Source: Papio anubis (lineage: Eukaryota; Chordata; Mammalia; Primates; Cercopithecidae). Taken from it: a DNA stretch of 64,000 nt. The stretch lies in the NCBI RefSeq assembly GCF_008728515.1, contig NC_044989.1, forward strand, positions 72,751,754 through 72,815,753, written 5' to 3'. The position numbers were made by a program, and so were the translations under genes. Within the stretch, counting starts at the first letter, position 1; each line of letters opens with the position of its first letter. This document shows, piece by piece, positions 33,186 through 44,492 of the stretch. Under the pieces are notes generated by a model, which did no database searches, was not told where the DNA came from, and was given only the letters and a program-made list of their open reading frames with translations.

Positions 33186-34042
33186 CCTATGCCTTTCTTT
33201 ACTTTAATCTCTTAATCCCATCATCTTCTTTGTAAGCTGAGGAGGATGAATGTTGCCTCAGGACCCTGTGACTGTATCAACTGCACAAATTGTAGAGCAT
33301 GTGTGTTTGAACAATATGAAATCTGGGCATCTTTAAAAAGAACAGGATAACAGTGATGTTCAGGGAACAAGAAAGGTAACTTTGAACTGGCCGCTGGTGA
33401 GCCGGACGGAACAGAGCTATATTTCTCCTCTTTCATAAGCAAATAGGAGAAATATCACTAAATTCTTTTTCTCAGCAAGGAACATCCCTGAGAAAGAGAA
33501 TGCACCCTGAAGGTAGGCTTATGGACGGCCCCTTTTTAAGGCGTACCATCGAAGCCAAAGAGATGAAATAAGCCCTGGTCTCCTATAGAGCTCCCAGGCT
33601 TATTAGGACAAGGAAAATTCCCACCTAATAAATTGTGGTCAGACAGGTTATCTGCTCTCAAACCCTGTTTCCTGATAAAACATTATCAATGACAATGAGT
33701 GCCCGAAACTTCATTAGCAATTTTAATTTCACCTCATCTGGTGGTCCTGTGATCTCGCCCTGCCTCCATTTGCTTTGTGATATTTTATAACCTTGTGAAG
33801 CATGTGATCTCTGTGACCCACACCCTATTCCTGCACTCCCTCACCTTTTGAAAATCGCTAATAAAAACTTGCTGGTTTTACGGCTCAGGAACATCATGGA
33901 TCCTGCTGACATGTGATATCTCCCTCGGACACCCAGCTTTAAATTTCTCTCTCTTCTGCTCTTTCCCTTTATTTCTCAACCCAGCCGAGACACTTAGGAA
34001 ATAGAAAAGAAACCATGTTAAATATCGGGAGTGGGTTCTCCC
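33186..34042 (+). mobile_element. Class II (HERV-K/HML-like) solo LTR, 5'-truncated
   Basis: TGCCTTTCTTTACTTTAATC, TGCACAAATTGTAGAGCATG and TTGAACAATATGAAATCTGG, then AATAAAAACTTGCTGGTTTT (AATAAA at 33860-33865) and ACATGTGATATCTCC, are shared by several HML LTRs (MER11/MER9/LTR14-like). The end near GTTAAATATCGGGAGTGGGT matches the LTR 3' end. No internal retroviral sequence adjoins. The missing 5' end coincides with the truncated AluJ end. Confidence 0.75.
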
Positions 34043-34614
34043 AAAATCATGTTTTCTTTTCCTTAGTCTTTTTGAAATCACCTTCATTGTGGTAAAATAA
34101 ATGTAACATAAAATGTAACATCTTAAACTTCAACTCACTTTTAATGCATTCTTTTTTCATTAACACCTCAGGTCCTGCTTGAGAGTCTTGCTATAGGATG
34201 TCTGAAGGAAGATATGCAAATACCAGAGAAATTGGCTAGGCTAGAATTTTCTTTTAAAATGTTTACTAAAGCCAAATTTTACTTAACTTACACTGTGCTG
34301 TCTTGAAAAACAGCTATTAATCAACTATTAGGAAATAGTAAGTTAATTCCACAAAAGGTTTCTGATGCTATTACTCAAGAACTAAAGGCAGAAAAATCCT
34401 ACCTCTGCCACTTAGAAGCTGTTACCTTGGGTATCTTACTTAATTCTGTGTGAATGACCTTCATTTGCAAAATGAATAAAATAATTCTGCCAATCTCACA
34501 GGATTCTTAAAAAATAAATATTTGTAAAGCAACTTAGAAGAGTTAGTATATTCTACTGATATGTAAGGTTTATTAAAGAAAAAAGTAAAATTGTGCATCT
34601 TGGGGATATATAAC
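34043..34614. other. Mostly unrecognised; short L1M 3'UTR scrap
   Basis: TTGTGGTAAAATAAATGTAA followed by CATAAAATGTAACATC (34088-34123) is L1M 3'UTR-like on the minus strand. Nothing else identified. Confidence 0.4.
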
Positions 34615-35632
34615 TGGGTTTTTCTGAATTTACTGAATATGAAAGCTGTCCTGTCTATCTAGGTGGAGAAAGTGCTCATGGAAGATATCCTGAAATATGT
34701 TTTCCATATTGGTTCCATTCTCCTCAGCACTTTCAGGTACACAAATCAATTGTAGATTCCCATGTTTGTTGGAGGTTTTCTTCATTCCTTTTCATTCTTT
34801 TTTCTCTGTTCTTGTCTGCCTGACTTATTTCAGAGAGATAGTCTTCAAGCTCTGAGATTCTTTAATCTGCCTGGTCTATTCTGCTATTAATACTTGTGAC
34901 TGCATTATGAAATTATTATATTGTGTTTTTCAGCTCTGTCAGGTTGGCTGCATTCTTCTCTATACTGGCAATTTTGTCTGTTGGCTTCTGCAATGTTTTA
35001 TCATGGTATTTAGCTTCCTTGCATTAGGTTTCAAAGTATTCCTTTAGCTCAGTGAAGTTTGTTTTTATCCATATTCTGAATCCTACTTCTGTCATTTTAG
35101 CCATCTCAGCCTCAGCCCAGTTCTGAACCCTTGCTGGAAAGGTGATACAGTCATTTAGAAGGAAGAGGGTACTCTGGCTCTTTGAGCTTTCAGTGTCTTG
35201 CACTGATTCTTTCTCATCTTTGTGGGCTTATCTACCTTCAATCATTCAGATTGCTGAACTTTGGATTTTTTTTTATACAAATTGGCCACTTTTCCATATG
35301 GCTGCTGTGGTTTGCTGGGGGTTCATTTGCTCTCGTCCCTAGGCACCTCGAAGTTTTGGGTACCTGGAAGTATCAGCAGTGCTGAGAGACAGCAAAGACA
35401 GCAGCCTTCCACTTCCTCTGAGAGCTCTGTGTAAGGGAGGTATGGACCTGTGGCCAGCCCAAACACACCTGTAGGAGGCGACTGAAGACCCTGTTGGGAG
35501 GTCTCACCTAGTCAGGAGAAATAGGATTGGGGACCTGCTAAAAGAAGCAGTCTGGTAATACTTTTGAAGAGGAATTGTGCTGTGCTGGGGTCCACTTCTG
35601 TGTCCAGTTGGCTTCGGTTCTCCAGGGTCGAA
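34615..35632 (-). mobile_element. Inverted 5' portion (5'UTR and ORF1 first half) of the L1 at 35633-42358
   Basis: Reads ORF1 middle to 5'UTR on the minus strand (GATATCCTGAAATATG; TTAGCTCAGTGAAGTTTG; CACCTAGTCAGGAG). At 35633 the sequence switches to plus-strand ORF1 starting GAAATGAAAAAGAAAAAATG, close to where the inverted part stopped. This is the pattern of a twin-priming 5' inversion. Family looks like an older L1PA/L1PB. Confidence 0.82.
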
Positions 35633-35837
35633 ATGAAAAAGAAAAAATGTTAAGGACAGCAAGAAATAAAGGCCAGGTCACCTACAGAGAGAAGCCCATC
35701 AGAATAACAGTGAAACTCTCACTGGAAACCCTACAAGGCAGAAAAGACTAGGGGGCCAATATTCAACATTCTAAAAGAAAAAAAAATTCCAACTCAAAAT
35801 TTCATATCTGGCCAAACTAAGCTTCGTAAGTGAAGGA

Positions 35838-36032
35838 GAAATAAGACCCTTTTCAGACAAGCAAATGCTGAGGGAATTCATTACCACCAGACCTGCCTTA
35901 CAAGAGATCCTGAAGGAAGCACTAAATATGGAAAGGAAAGAACATTACCAGCCACTGCAAAATACACTAAAGTACATAGACCAGGTACACTATAAAGCAA
36001 CCACATACACAAGTCTGCAAATAACAAGCTAA
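35838..36032 (+). repeat. Inverted-repeat arm A (L1 ORF1 end)
   Basis: ORF1 3' end sequence: GGAGAAATAAGACCCTTTTC, CTGCCTTACAAGAGATCCTG, GACCAGGTACACTATAAAGC. Its reverse complement occurs at 36368-36558 with roughly 10-15% differences by eye. Confidence 0.88.
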
Positions 36033-36345
36033 CATCATGAGGACAGGATCAAATCAACACATTATCAATACTAACCTTAAATGTAAATGGGCTAAATGCC
36101 CTAAATAAAAGACACAGAGTGGTAAGCTGAATAAAAGACTAAGACTTATTGGTATGGTGTCTTCAAGGGACCCATCTCACATGCAGTGTCACACATAGGC
36201 TCAAAATACAGGGATGGAGGAAAATCTACCAAGCAAATGAAAACCAGAAAAGAGCAGGGATTGCTATCCTACTTTCTGACAAAACAGACTTTAAAAAAGC
36301 AAAGATTAAAAAAAGGACAAAGATGGGCATTAAACTATGGTAAAG

Positions 36346-36563
36346 AGTATATTTTCACCCTTTATCATCTGGTTATTTTGCAGACTTGTTTATGTGGTTG
36401 CATTATAGTGCACCTGGTCTATGTACTTCAGTGTGTTTTGTAGTGGCTGGTAATGGTCTTTCCATATTTAGTGCTTCCATCAGGAGCTCTTGTAAGGCAG
36501 ATCATGTGGTAACAAATTCCCTCAGGCTTTGCTTATCTGAAAAAGATCTTATTTCTCTTATCT
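36346..36563 (-). repeat. Inverted-repeat arm B: reversed ORF1-end fragment inserted in ORF2
   Basis: GCAGACTTGTTTATGTGGTT, CACCTGGTCTATGTACTTC, TTCCATATTTAGTGCTTCC and GGAGCTCTTGTAAGGCAGAT are minus-strand L1 ORF1 end. It interrupts plus-strand ORF2 between ACTATGGTAAAG and CAATAAGAAGAACTAAC. No poly-T tail or clear target duplication is visible. Confidence 0.85.
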
Positions 36564-36920
36564 CTATTCAATAAGAAGAACTAACTATAAAAATACAACA
36601 TACCAGAAGCTCTGGGACATGTTTAAGGCAATGTTAGGTGGGAAATTTATAGGATTAAATACCCACATCAAAAAGTTACAAAGATCTCAATTTAAAAATC
36701 TACCATCACAATGAAAAGAACTAGAGAACCAAGAGCAAACAAATCTCAAAGCTAGCAGAAGACAAGAAAAAAACAAAATCAAAGCTGGACTGAAGGAGAT
36801 AGAGACCTGAAAAACCATTCAAAAGATCAACAAATAAAGAAGTTTCTTTTTTGAAAGAAAAAAAATACAATAGATAAACCTTTAACTAGACTAATAAAGA
36901 AGAAAAGAGAGAAGATTCAA

Positions 36921-38750
36921 ATGAACACAATCAGAAATAAGAAGAAGGATATTAGCACTAAACCCACAGAAATACAAATAACCATCAGACAATATTATAA
37001 ACACCTCTATGAATATCAAGTAGAAAATCTAGAACTAATCGATAAGTTTCTGGACACATACACCCTCACAAGACTAAACCAGGAAGAAACTGAATCCCTG
37101 AATAGACTAATAATGAGTACTGAAATTGAGTACTACCACCTACCAACCCAAAAAAAAGAAAAAAAAGAAAAGCCAGGACCAGAAGATTCACAGCTGAATT
37201 CTACCAGATGTACAAAGAAGAGCATGCACCGTTCCTACTGAAACTATTCCAAAAATTGAAAAGGAAGGACTCCTCCCTAATGCAATCTATGAGGCCAGCC
37301 TCATCCTGATAGCAAAACCTGGCAGAGACACAACAAAAAAAGAAAACTTCAGGCCAATGTCATCGATGAACATTGATGCAAAAATCCTCAAAAAAATACT
37401 GGCAAACCAAATTGAGCAGCACATCAAAAAGCTTATGCACCATGATCAAGTAGGCTTAATTCCCAGGATGCAAGGTTGGTTCAACATATGCAAATCAATA
37501 AATATGGTTCGGCCGGGCGCGGTGGCTCAAGCCTGTAATCCCAGCACTTTGGGAGGCCGAGACGGGCGGATCACGAGGTCAGGAGATCGAGACCATCCTG
37601 GCTAACACGGTGAAACCCCGTCTCTACTAAAAAATACAAAAAATCAGCCGAGCGAGATGGCGAGTGCCTGTAGTCCCAGCTACTCGGGAGGCTGAGGCAG
37701 GAGAATGGCGTAAACCCAGGAGGCAGAGCTTGCAGTGAGCTGAGATCCGGCCACTGCACTCCAGCCTGGGTGACAGAGCGAGACTCCGTCTCAAAATAAA
37801 TAAATAAATAAATAAATAAATAAATATGGTTCATCACATAAACAGAACTAAAGACAAAAACCACATGATTATCTCAATAGGTGCAGAAAAGGCTTATCAG
37901 AAAATTCAACATCCATTCCTGTTAAAAACTCTCAATAAACTAGGTATTGAAGGAAGATACCTCAAAATAATAAGACCCACGTATGACAAACTCACAGCCA
38001 ACATCACACTAAATGCAAAAAAGCTGAACACATTCCCCCAAAAATGGCACAAGACAAGGATGCTCTCTCTCAAGACTCATATTCAATATAGTAATGGATG
38101 TTCTGGCCAAGGAAATCAGGCAAGAGAAAGAAATAAAGGGCATTGAAATAGTCTGCAAACTATTCCTGTGGTTTCTAGATTCTATATCTAGAAAACCACA
38201 CTGTTTCAGCCCAAAAGCTTCTTAAGCTGATAAACAACTCCAGCAAAGTTTCAGGATACAAAATCAATGTACAAAAATCACTAGCATTTCTATATACCAA
38301 CAACAGCCAAGCTGAAGCCAAATCAGGAATGCAGTCCCATTCACAGCTGAAACAAAAAGAATGAAATACCTAGGAATACAGCTAAGTAGGGAGGTAAAAG
38401 ATCTCTGCAAGGAAAACTACAAACCATTGCTCAAAGAAATCAGAGAGAACACAAATACATTTTTTAAAATTCCATGTTCATGGATAGGAAGAATCAATAT
38501 CATTAAAATGGCCATACTGCCCAAATGAATTCATAAATTCAATGCTATTCCCATTAAACTACCATTGACATTCTTCACAGAACTAGAAAAACCTATGTAA
38601 AAATTCATAATGAACCAAAAAAGAGCCTGAATAGCCAAGCCAGTCCTAAGCAAAAAGAACAAAGCTGGCGGCATCATGCTACCAACTTCAAACTATACTA
38701 CAGAGCTACAGTAACCAAAACAGCATGATACAGGTACAAGAAAAGATACA
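36921..38750 (+). pseudogene. L1 ORF2 RT region relic
   Basis: The frame 36921-37241 covers the linker before RT (KPTEIQITIRQYYKHLYEYQ). 37357-37530 and 37826-38146 give MSSMNIDAKILKKILANQIE and MIISIGAEKAYQKIQHPFLL (RT start). An AluYR splits them. Downstream pieces are out of frame with each other. Confidence 0.82.
37511..37822 (+). mobile_element. AluYR-type SINE with (AAAT)n tail
   Basis: GGCTCAAGCCTGTAATCCC, GAGACGGGCGGATCACG and GAGATCCGGCCACTGC are the Old World monkey variants. The tail is AAATAAAT repeats. Target duplication ATAAATATGGTTC at 37498-37510 and 37820-37832, inside L1 ORF2. Confidence 0.93.
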
Positions 38751-38753
38751 TAA

Positions 38754-39042
38754 GCTGGGCGCGGTGCCTCATGCCTGCAATCCCAGCACCTTGGGAGGCC
38801 AAGGTGGGCGGGTCACTAGGTCAGGAGTTCAAGACCAGCCTGGCCAATATGGTGAAACCCCATCTCTACTAAAAATACAAAAATTAGCCAGGCATGGTGG
38901 CGCGCCTGTAGTTCCAGCTACTCAGGAGGCTGAGGCAGAAGAATTGCTTGAATCCGGGAGGCGTAGGTTGCAGTGAGCCAAGATCGCGCCACTGCACTCC
39001 AGCCTGGGTAACAGAGCGAGATTCTGTCAAAAAAAAAAAAAA
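38754..39042 (+). mobile_element. AluS SINE nested in L1
   Basis: GCTGGGCGCGGTGCCTCATG to a short A tail. Target duplication AAAAGATACATA / AAAAGACACATA. L1 ORF2 continues on both sides. Confidence 0.92.
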
Positions 39043-39227
39043 GACACATAGACAAATGGAACAGAATAGAGAACCCAGAAATAAGACCATACATGTACAA
39101 CCATCTGATCTTTGACAAAGCTGACAAAAACAAGCAATGGGGAAAGGGCTTCCTATTCAATAAATGATGCTGGGATAACTGGCTAGACATATGCAGAAGA
39201 CTGAAGCTGCACCCCTTTCTTATACCA

Positions 39228-39584
39228 TGTATTAGTTCATGTTCATGCTGCTGATAAAAACATACCTAAGACTGGGTAATTTATAAATAAAAAGAGGTTT
39301 AATAGACTTCCAGTTCCACGTGGCTGGGGAGCCCTCACAATCATGGTGGAAGGCAAAAGGCATGTCTTACATAGCGGCAGACAAGACAGAATAGATGTAG
39401 GGGAACTCCCCTTTTTAAAAACATCATATCTCAAGAGACTTATTCACCATCACGAGAACAGCATGGGAAAGATCCACCCCCATGATTCAGTTACTTCCTA
39501 CTGGGTCCCTCCCACAACAGGTGGGAATTACAGGAGCTATATTTCAAGATGAGAGTTGGGTGGGGACACAACCAAACCATATCA
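39228..39584 (-). repeat. THE1 LTR (3' LTR in element orientation)
   Basis: TGTATTAGTTCATGTTCATG, CAGTTCCACGTGGCTGGGGA, CAATCATGGTGGAAGGC, GGTGGGGACACAACCAAACC. Diverges moderately from the partner LTR at 41065. Confidence 0.9.
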
Positions 39585-41064
39585 TTCTGCCCCTAGGCCC
39601 TCCCAAATCTCATATTCTCACATTTCAAAACCAACCATGCCTTCCGAACAGTCCCCCAAAGTCTTAACTCATTTCAGCATTAACTCAAGAGTCCACAGTC
39701 CAAAGTCTCAATTGAGACAAGGCAAAGTCCTTTCCACCTATGAGCCTGTAAAATCAAAAGCAAGTTAGTTACTTCCTAGATACAATGCGGGTACAGGCAT
39801 TAGGTAAATACAGCCATTCCAAATGGGAGAAAGTGGCCAAAACAAAGGGGCTACAGGCCCTATGCAAGTCAAAATCCAGCAAGGCAGTCAAATCTTAAAG
39901 CCAGAAAATGATCTCCTTTGACTCCATGTCTCACATCCAGGTCATGCTGATGCAAGAGGGAATTCCCATGATCTTAGGCAGCTCTGCCCCTGTGACTTTG
40001 CAGGGTACAGTGTCCCTCCCAGCTGCTCTCACGGGCTGGTATTGAGTGTCTTGCTGCTTTTCCAGCTGCACAGTGCAAGCTGTAGTTGGATCTACCATTC
40101 TGGGGTCTGGAGGATGATGGCCCTCCTCTCACAGCTCCACTAGGTGGTGCCCCACTAGGGACTCTGTGTGGGGGCTTGCACCCCACATTTCCATTCTGCA
40201 CTGCCCTAGCAGAGGTTCTCCATGAGAGTTGCACCCCTGCAGCAAACTTCTGCCTAGATATCCAGGCATTTCTATACATTCTCTGAAATCTAGGCAGAGT
40301 TTCCCAAACGTTGGCCCGTTTTAGTCATGGCCAGAGTGGCTGGGATGCAGGGCACCAAGTCCCTAGACTGTACTACAGCACAGGGACCTTGGGCCTGGCC
40401 CATGAAACCATTTTTTCTTCCTAGGCCTCCAGGCCCACGATGGGAGGGGCTGCCATGAAAACCTGTGACATGACCTGGAGACATTTTTGCCATTGTCTTC
40501 GGGATTAACATAGGGATCCTCATTTCTAATGCAAATTTCAGCAGCTGGCTTGAATTTCTCCTCAGAAAATGGGATTTTCTATTCTATCGCATTGTCAGGT
40601 TGCAAAATTTCCAAACTTTCATGCTCTGTTTCCCTTTTAAAATGGAATGCTTTTAACAGCATCCAAGACACTTCTTCAATGCTCTGCTGCTTAGAAATTT
40701 CTTCCACCAGATACCCTAAATTATCTCTCTGAAGTTCAAAGTTCCACAAATCTCTAGGTCAGGGGTAAAATGCCACCAGTCTCTTTGCTAAAACATAACA
40801 AGAGTGACCATTACTCCAGTTACCAACAAGTTCCTCATCTCCATTTGAGACCACCTCAGCCTGGACCTTATTGTCCATATTGCTATCAGGCTTTTGGTCA
40901 AAGCCATTCAACAAGTCTCTAGGAAGTTCCAAAGCTTCCCACATTTTCCCATCTTCTGGGCCCTCCAAACTGTTCCAACCTCTGCCCGTTACCCAGTTCC
41001 AAAATGGCTTCCACATTTTTAGGTATCTTATCAGCAGGGCCCTACTCTACTGGTACCAATTTAC

Positions 41065-41403
41065 TGTATTGGTCTGTTTTCACACTGCTGATAAAGACAT
41101 ACCCAAGACTGAGGAATTTACAAAAGAAAGAGATTTAATGGACTTACAGTTCCACATGGCTGGGGAGGCCTCACAATCATGGTGAAAGGAAGAGCAAGTC
41201 ATATCTTATGTGGATGGTGGCAGGCAAAGACAGAGAGAGCCTGTGCAGGGAAACTCCCCTTTTTATAACCATCAGATCTCATGAGACTTACTCACTATCA
41301 CAAGAACAGCATGGGAAAGACCTGTCCCCATGATCCGATTACCTCCCACAACACATGGGAATTCAAGATGAGATCTGGGTGGGGACACAGCCAAACCATA
41401 TCA
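41065..41403 (-). repeat. THE1 LTR (5' LTR in element orientation)
   Basis: TGTATTGGTCTGTTTTCACA, CAGTTCCACATGGCTGGGGA, CATGAGACTTACTCACTATC, ending ACAGCCAAACCATATCA. Confidence 0.9.
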
Positions 41404-41863
41404 CAACCTCACAAAAAAGTGAGCAAAGGACGTGAATGCACACTTTTCAAAAGACATACATGTGGCAAACAAGCATATGTAAAAAAGCTCAATATTACTG
41501 ATCATTAGAGAAACAAAAATCAACACCGCAATGAGATACTATCTCACACCAGTCAGAATGGCTATTATTAAAAAGTAAACAAAAATAACAGAGGCTGGTG
41601 AGGTTTCAGAGGAAAGCAAATGCTTATACACTGTTTTGGGGAGTATAAATTAGTTCAACCACTGTGGAAAGCAGTATGGCAATTTCTCAAAGAGTTAATA
41701 GCAGAACTACCATTTGATCCAATAATCCCATTACTGGGTATATAACCAGGGGAATAGAAATCACTCTGCCATAAAGACACATGCACGCAAATGTCCATTC
41801 ACAATAGAAAAGACATTAAATCAACCTAAATGCACATCAATGACAGACTGGATAAAGAAAATG

Positions 41864-41993
41864 TTTGGGAGGCTGAGGCAGGAGAATCACTTGAACCCAG
41901 GAGGCGGAGGTTGCAGTGAGCCAAGATCATGCCACTGCACTCCAGAATGGGCAACAAGAGCAAAACTCCGTCTCAAAAAAAAAAAAAAAAAAA
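41864..41993 (+). mobile_element. 5'-truncated Alu (right-arm part) nested in L1
   Basis: TTTGGGAGGCTGAGGCAGGA to TCTCAAAAAA with a long A tail. Only ~110 bp of the 3' part of an Alu. L1 ORF2 C-terminal text flanks it on both sides. Confidence 0.88.
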
Positions 41994-42361
41994 GGTAGTA
42001 TATCTACACCATGGAATACTATGCAGGCATTAAGAAAGAATATATCTTTTATGGGAACATGGATGGAGCTGAGGCTATTATCCTTAGCAAACTAAAGCAG
42101 GAACAGAAAACCAAACACCCATGTTCTCACTTATAAGTGGGAGATAAATGACAAGAACTCATGAACACAAAGAATGGAACAACAGACACTGGGGTGTACT
42201 AGAGTGGGGAGAGTGGGAAGAAGGAGCAGAGCAGAGCAGAAAAAAATAACTACTGGATACTAGGCTTAATACCTGGGTGATAAAATAACCTGTACAACAA
42301 ACCCCTGTGACACAAGTTTACCTATATAACAAACCTTCACACATACTCCCAAACTTAAAAG

Positions 42362-42682
42362 TTTTTTTGTTTGTTTTTCTGTTGTTGTTGTGTTTGTTTT
42401 TTGAGACAGAGTCTTGCTCTGTCGCCAGGCTGGAGTGAAGTGGCATGATCTCGGCTCATTGCAACCTCTGCCTCCTGGGTTCAAGCGATTCTCCTGCCTT
42501 AGTCACCTGAGCAGCTGGGAGTACAGGCACGTGCCACCACATCCAGCTAATTTATTGTATTTTTAGTAGAGATGGGGTTTCACTGTGTTAGCCAGGATGG
42601 TCTCGATCTCCTGACCTCGTGATCCACCCACCTTGGCCTCCCAAAGTGCTGGGATTACAGGCGTGAGCCACTATGCCCAGCT
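42362..42682 (-). mobile_element. AluS/AluY SINE at the 3' end of the L1
   Basis: (GTT)n-rich tail, then GAGACAGAGTCTTGCTCTGT to CACTATGCCCAGCT. TAAAAGTTTTTTT on both sides (42356, 42688) is the target duplication, at the L1 tail. Confidence 0.92.
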
Positions 42683-42742
42683 AAAATAAAAGTTTTTTAA
42701 AAAAGAAACTCCTGCTTCAAACTAACATAATTTAAGAATGCT

Positions 42743-43026
42743 GCCTGGGCACAGTGGCTCATGCCAGAACTTTGGGAGGCCAAGGTGGGCAGATCATGAG
42801 GTCAGGAGATCAAGACCGTCCTGGCCAACATGATGAAACCCTGTCTCTACTAAAAATACAAAAAGATTACCTGGACATGGTGGTGCGCATGTCTGTAATC
42901 CCAGCTACTTGGGAGGCTGAAGCAGGAGAATCGCTTGAACCAGGGAGCTGGAGGTTGCAGTGAACTGAGATCGCACCACTGTCCAACCTGGCGACAGAGC
43001 GAGACTCCATCTCAAAAGAAAAAAAA
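42743..43026 (+). mobile_element. AluS SINE
   Basis: GCCTGGGCACAGTGGCTCAT to CATCTCAAAAG. Lacks ~12 bp (GTAATCCCAG) early in the left arm. Confidence 0.9.
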
Positions 43027-43218
43027 TGTTAAAGATTGTTCAAACATCCACCTATCTTGTATTCAATTCCTTTTACAACCTCTAAAAAACAAATCTATCT
43101 TTGGAAAAATGTTCCTCTTATAAAGTTCTTCATTATTTCTATTCCATTAAACTCTGAGCTAGTTACTTGAGGGAAGGACTTCTTTATTTCATTTTTGTAT
43201 CATTAAAACTTAACATAG
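43027..43218. other. Short unique stretch ending in a MIR-like piece
   Basis: No feature beyond CATTAAAACTTAACATAG, which resumes after the AluYR as ACATAGTGCCTTGCATATGA, a MIR-like 3' end. Confidence 0.45.
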
Positions 43219-43511
43219 GGCCGGGCGCGGTGGCAAGCCTGTAATCCCAGCACTTTGGGAGGCCGAGACGGGTGGATCACGAGGTCAGGAGATCGAGACC
43301 ATCCTGGCTAACACGGTGAAACCCCGTCTCCACTAAAAAATACAAAAACCTAGCCGGGCGAAGTGGCGGGCGCCTGTAGTCCCAGCTACTCGGGAGGCTG
43401 AGGCAGGAGAATGGCGTGAACCTGGGAGGCGGAGCTTGCAGTGAGCTGAGATCCGGCCACGGCACTCCAGCCTGGGCGACAGAGCAAGACTCCGTCTCAA
43501 AAAAAAAAAAA
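43219..43511 (+). mobile_element. AluYR-type SINE
   Basis: GAGACGGGTGGATCACGAGG, GGCGAAGTGGCGGGCGCC and GAGATCCGGCCACGGC mark the Old World monkey lineage. Target duplication AAAACTTAACATAG at 43205-43218 and 43512-43525. Confidence 0.93.
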
Positions 43512-43525
43512 AAAACTTAACATAG

Positions 43526-44396
43526 TGCCTTGCATATGATAGACACCTAAGAAATGTCTATTAAACTAAGATCTATCTCTCTGGAAGTACCTAGCAATTA
43601 TCTTGTAATGAAATCAAATAAATTTATTTGATATACCTTCAAATATATGAAGGTAGTATGTTACCCAGAGTCTTTACACTTCTATACCAAAAAATTCAAG
43701 TCATTTAGTCAAACTAAACGAATTACCTCATACTCTTCTTTATGAGCTCCAGTATATTCACACCATTTCTAAATGGAGGGCCAGAATAAAACTCAACACA
43801 TTAGGTGTGGCTAGACTAAAATACAGCAGATATTGGACCACAATGGTGCTAATTTCAGAAATTACATTTCTATTAATAATAATGCAACCTAAGTTAACAT
43901 AACCTGTTTCAGAAGCTATATTTCACCAGTGACATTTATTGAGTCTCTGCACTCTCCAAACTTTGATCATAGGATTTGATGCTAAGCTGTGTCTTTCTTT
44001 GTACTTGTACTTTGTACTTGCACACATGATTTGGGGGGTCCAATTATGGTTATACTTATTATATGCAATCTAACTTGCATTAGTCCTCTCCTCTAAAGTC
44101 CCACTGCCGCTGACTTGGTAATACCATCCATTATCTCTCACCAGAAATATTAGAATATTTACTAAATGATTTCTTGGCCATCATTCATACTATACTCTAA
44201 TCCACTCATTAAACTGCAAAATGATTGCCCCTAAATGCAATTTAATCAGTAACTTCCTGTATTCATTTATGCTTCTTCACCATTTTCAGTAGAGTCCAAT
44301 TTCCTTATATGCCATTTAAGGCATTCATGTTCAAGACTCTATGTTACTAACTTCATATTCTATAATACCCCCAAAAATATCCCCTTATAGTTTATA
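43526..44396. other. MIR-like scrap then unique sequence
   Basis: TGCCTTGCATATGATAGACA and AAGAAATGTCTATTAAACTA (43526-43570) look like a MIR 3' end. The remainder is AT-rich and unrecognised. Confidence 0.45.
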
Positions 44397-44492
44397 ATAT
44401 ACCATAATTACAGGAATTCATTGAATCATGCAGAAGGCCACTGAAAGTTTCTCTTGACTTTCTACAATTAGCATCAGTAAAATAATTGTGTT
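44397..44492 (+). repeat. 96-bp direct repeat, copy 1
   Basis: Begins ATATACCATAATTACAGGAA and ends GTAAAATAATTGTGTT. Identical, base for base by my reading, to 46730-46825. The flanking bases differ on both sides. Contains no known repeat family. Confidence 0.93.

Larger units (their letters stand above)
39228..41403 (-). mobile_element. Complete THE1-type MaLR element (two LTRs plus internal region)
   Basis: Minus-strand LTR at 39228-39584, internal region 39585-41064, second LTR 41065-41403. Both LTRs start TGTATTA/TGTATTG and end AAACCATATCA. TGGTACCAATTTAC before the second LTR is typical of MaLR. Internal sequence is noncoding, as expected for the THE1 class. The flanks TACCA and CAACC do not match, and host L1 is missing ~335 nt here. 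Confidence 0.9.
35633..42358 (+). mobile_element. Large old L1 (L1PA/L1PB-like), rearranged host of several insertions
   Basis: ORF1 C-terminal half (35633-36000), ORF2 start region near 36032, a 220-bp inverted insert (36346-36563), a skip in the endonuclease part near 36592, RT region (36921-38750), then Cys-rich end and 3'UTR to AACTTAAAAG at 42358. AluYR (37511), AluS (38754), THE1 (39228) and an Alu fragment (41864) interrupt it. About 335 nt of ORF2 are missing at the THE1 site compared with the L1 at 16387. Confidence 0.85.

Noticed and set aside
39974..40286. 101-codon minus-strand and 66-codon plus-strand frames
   Set aside because: Inside THE1 internal sequence, which is noncoding.
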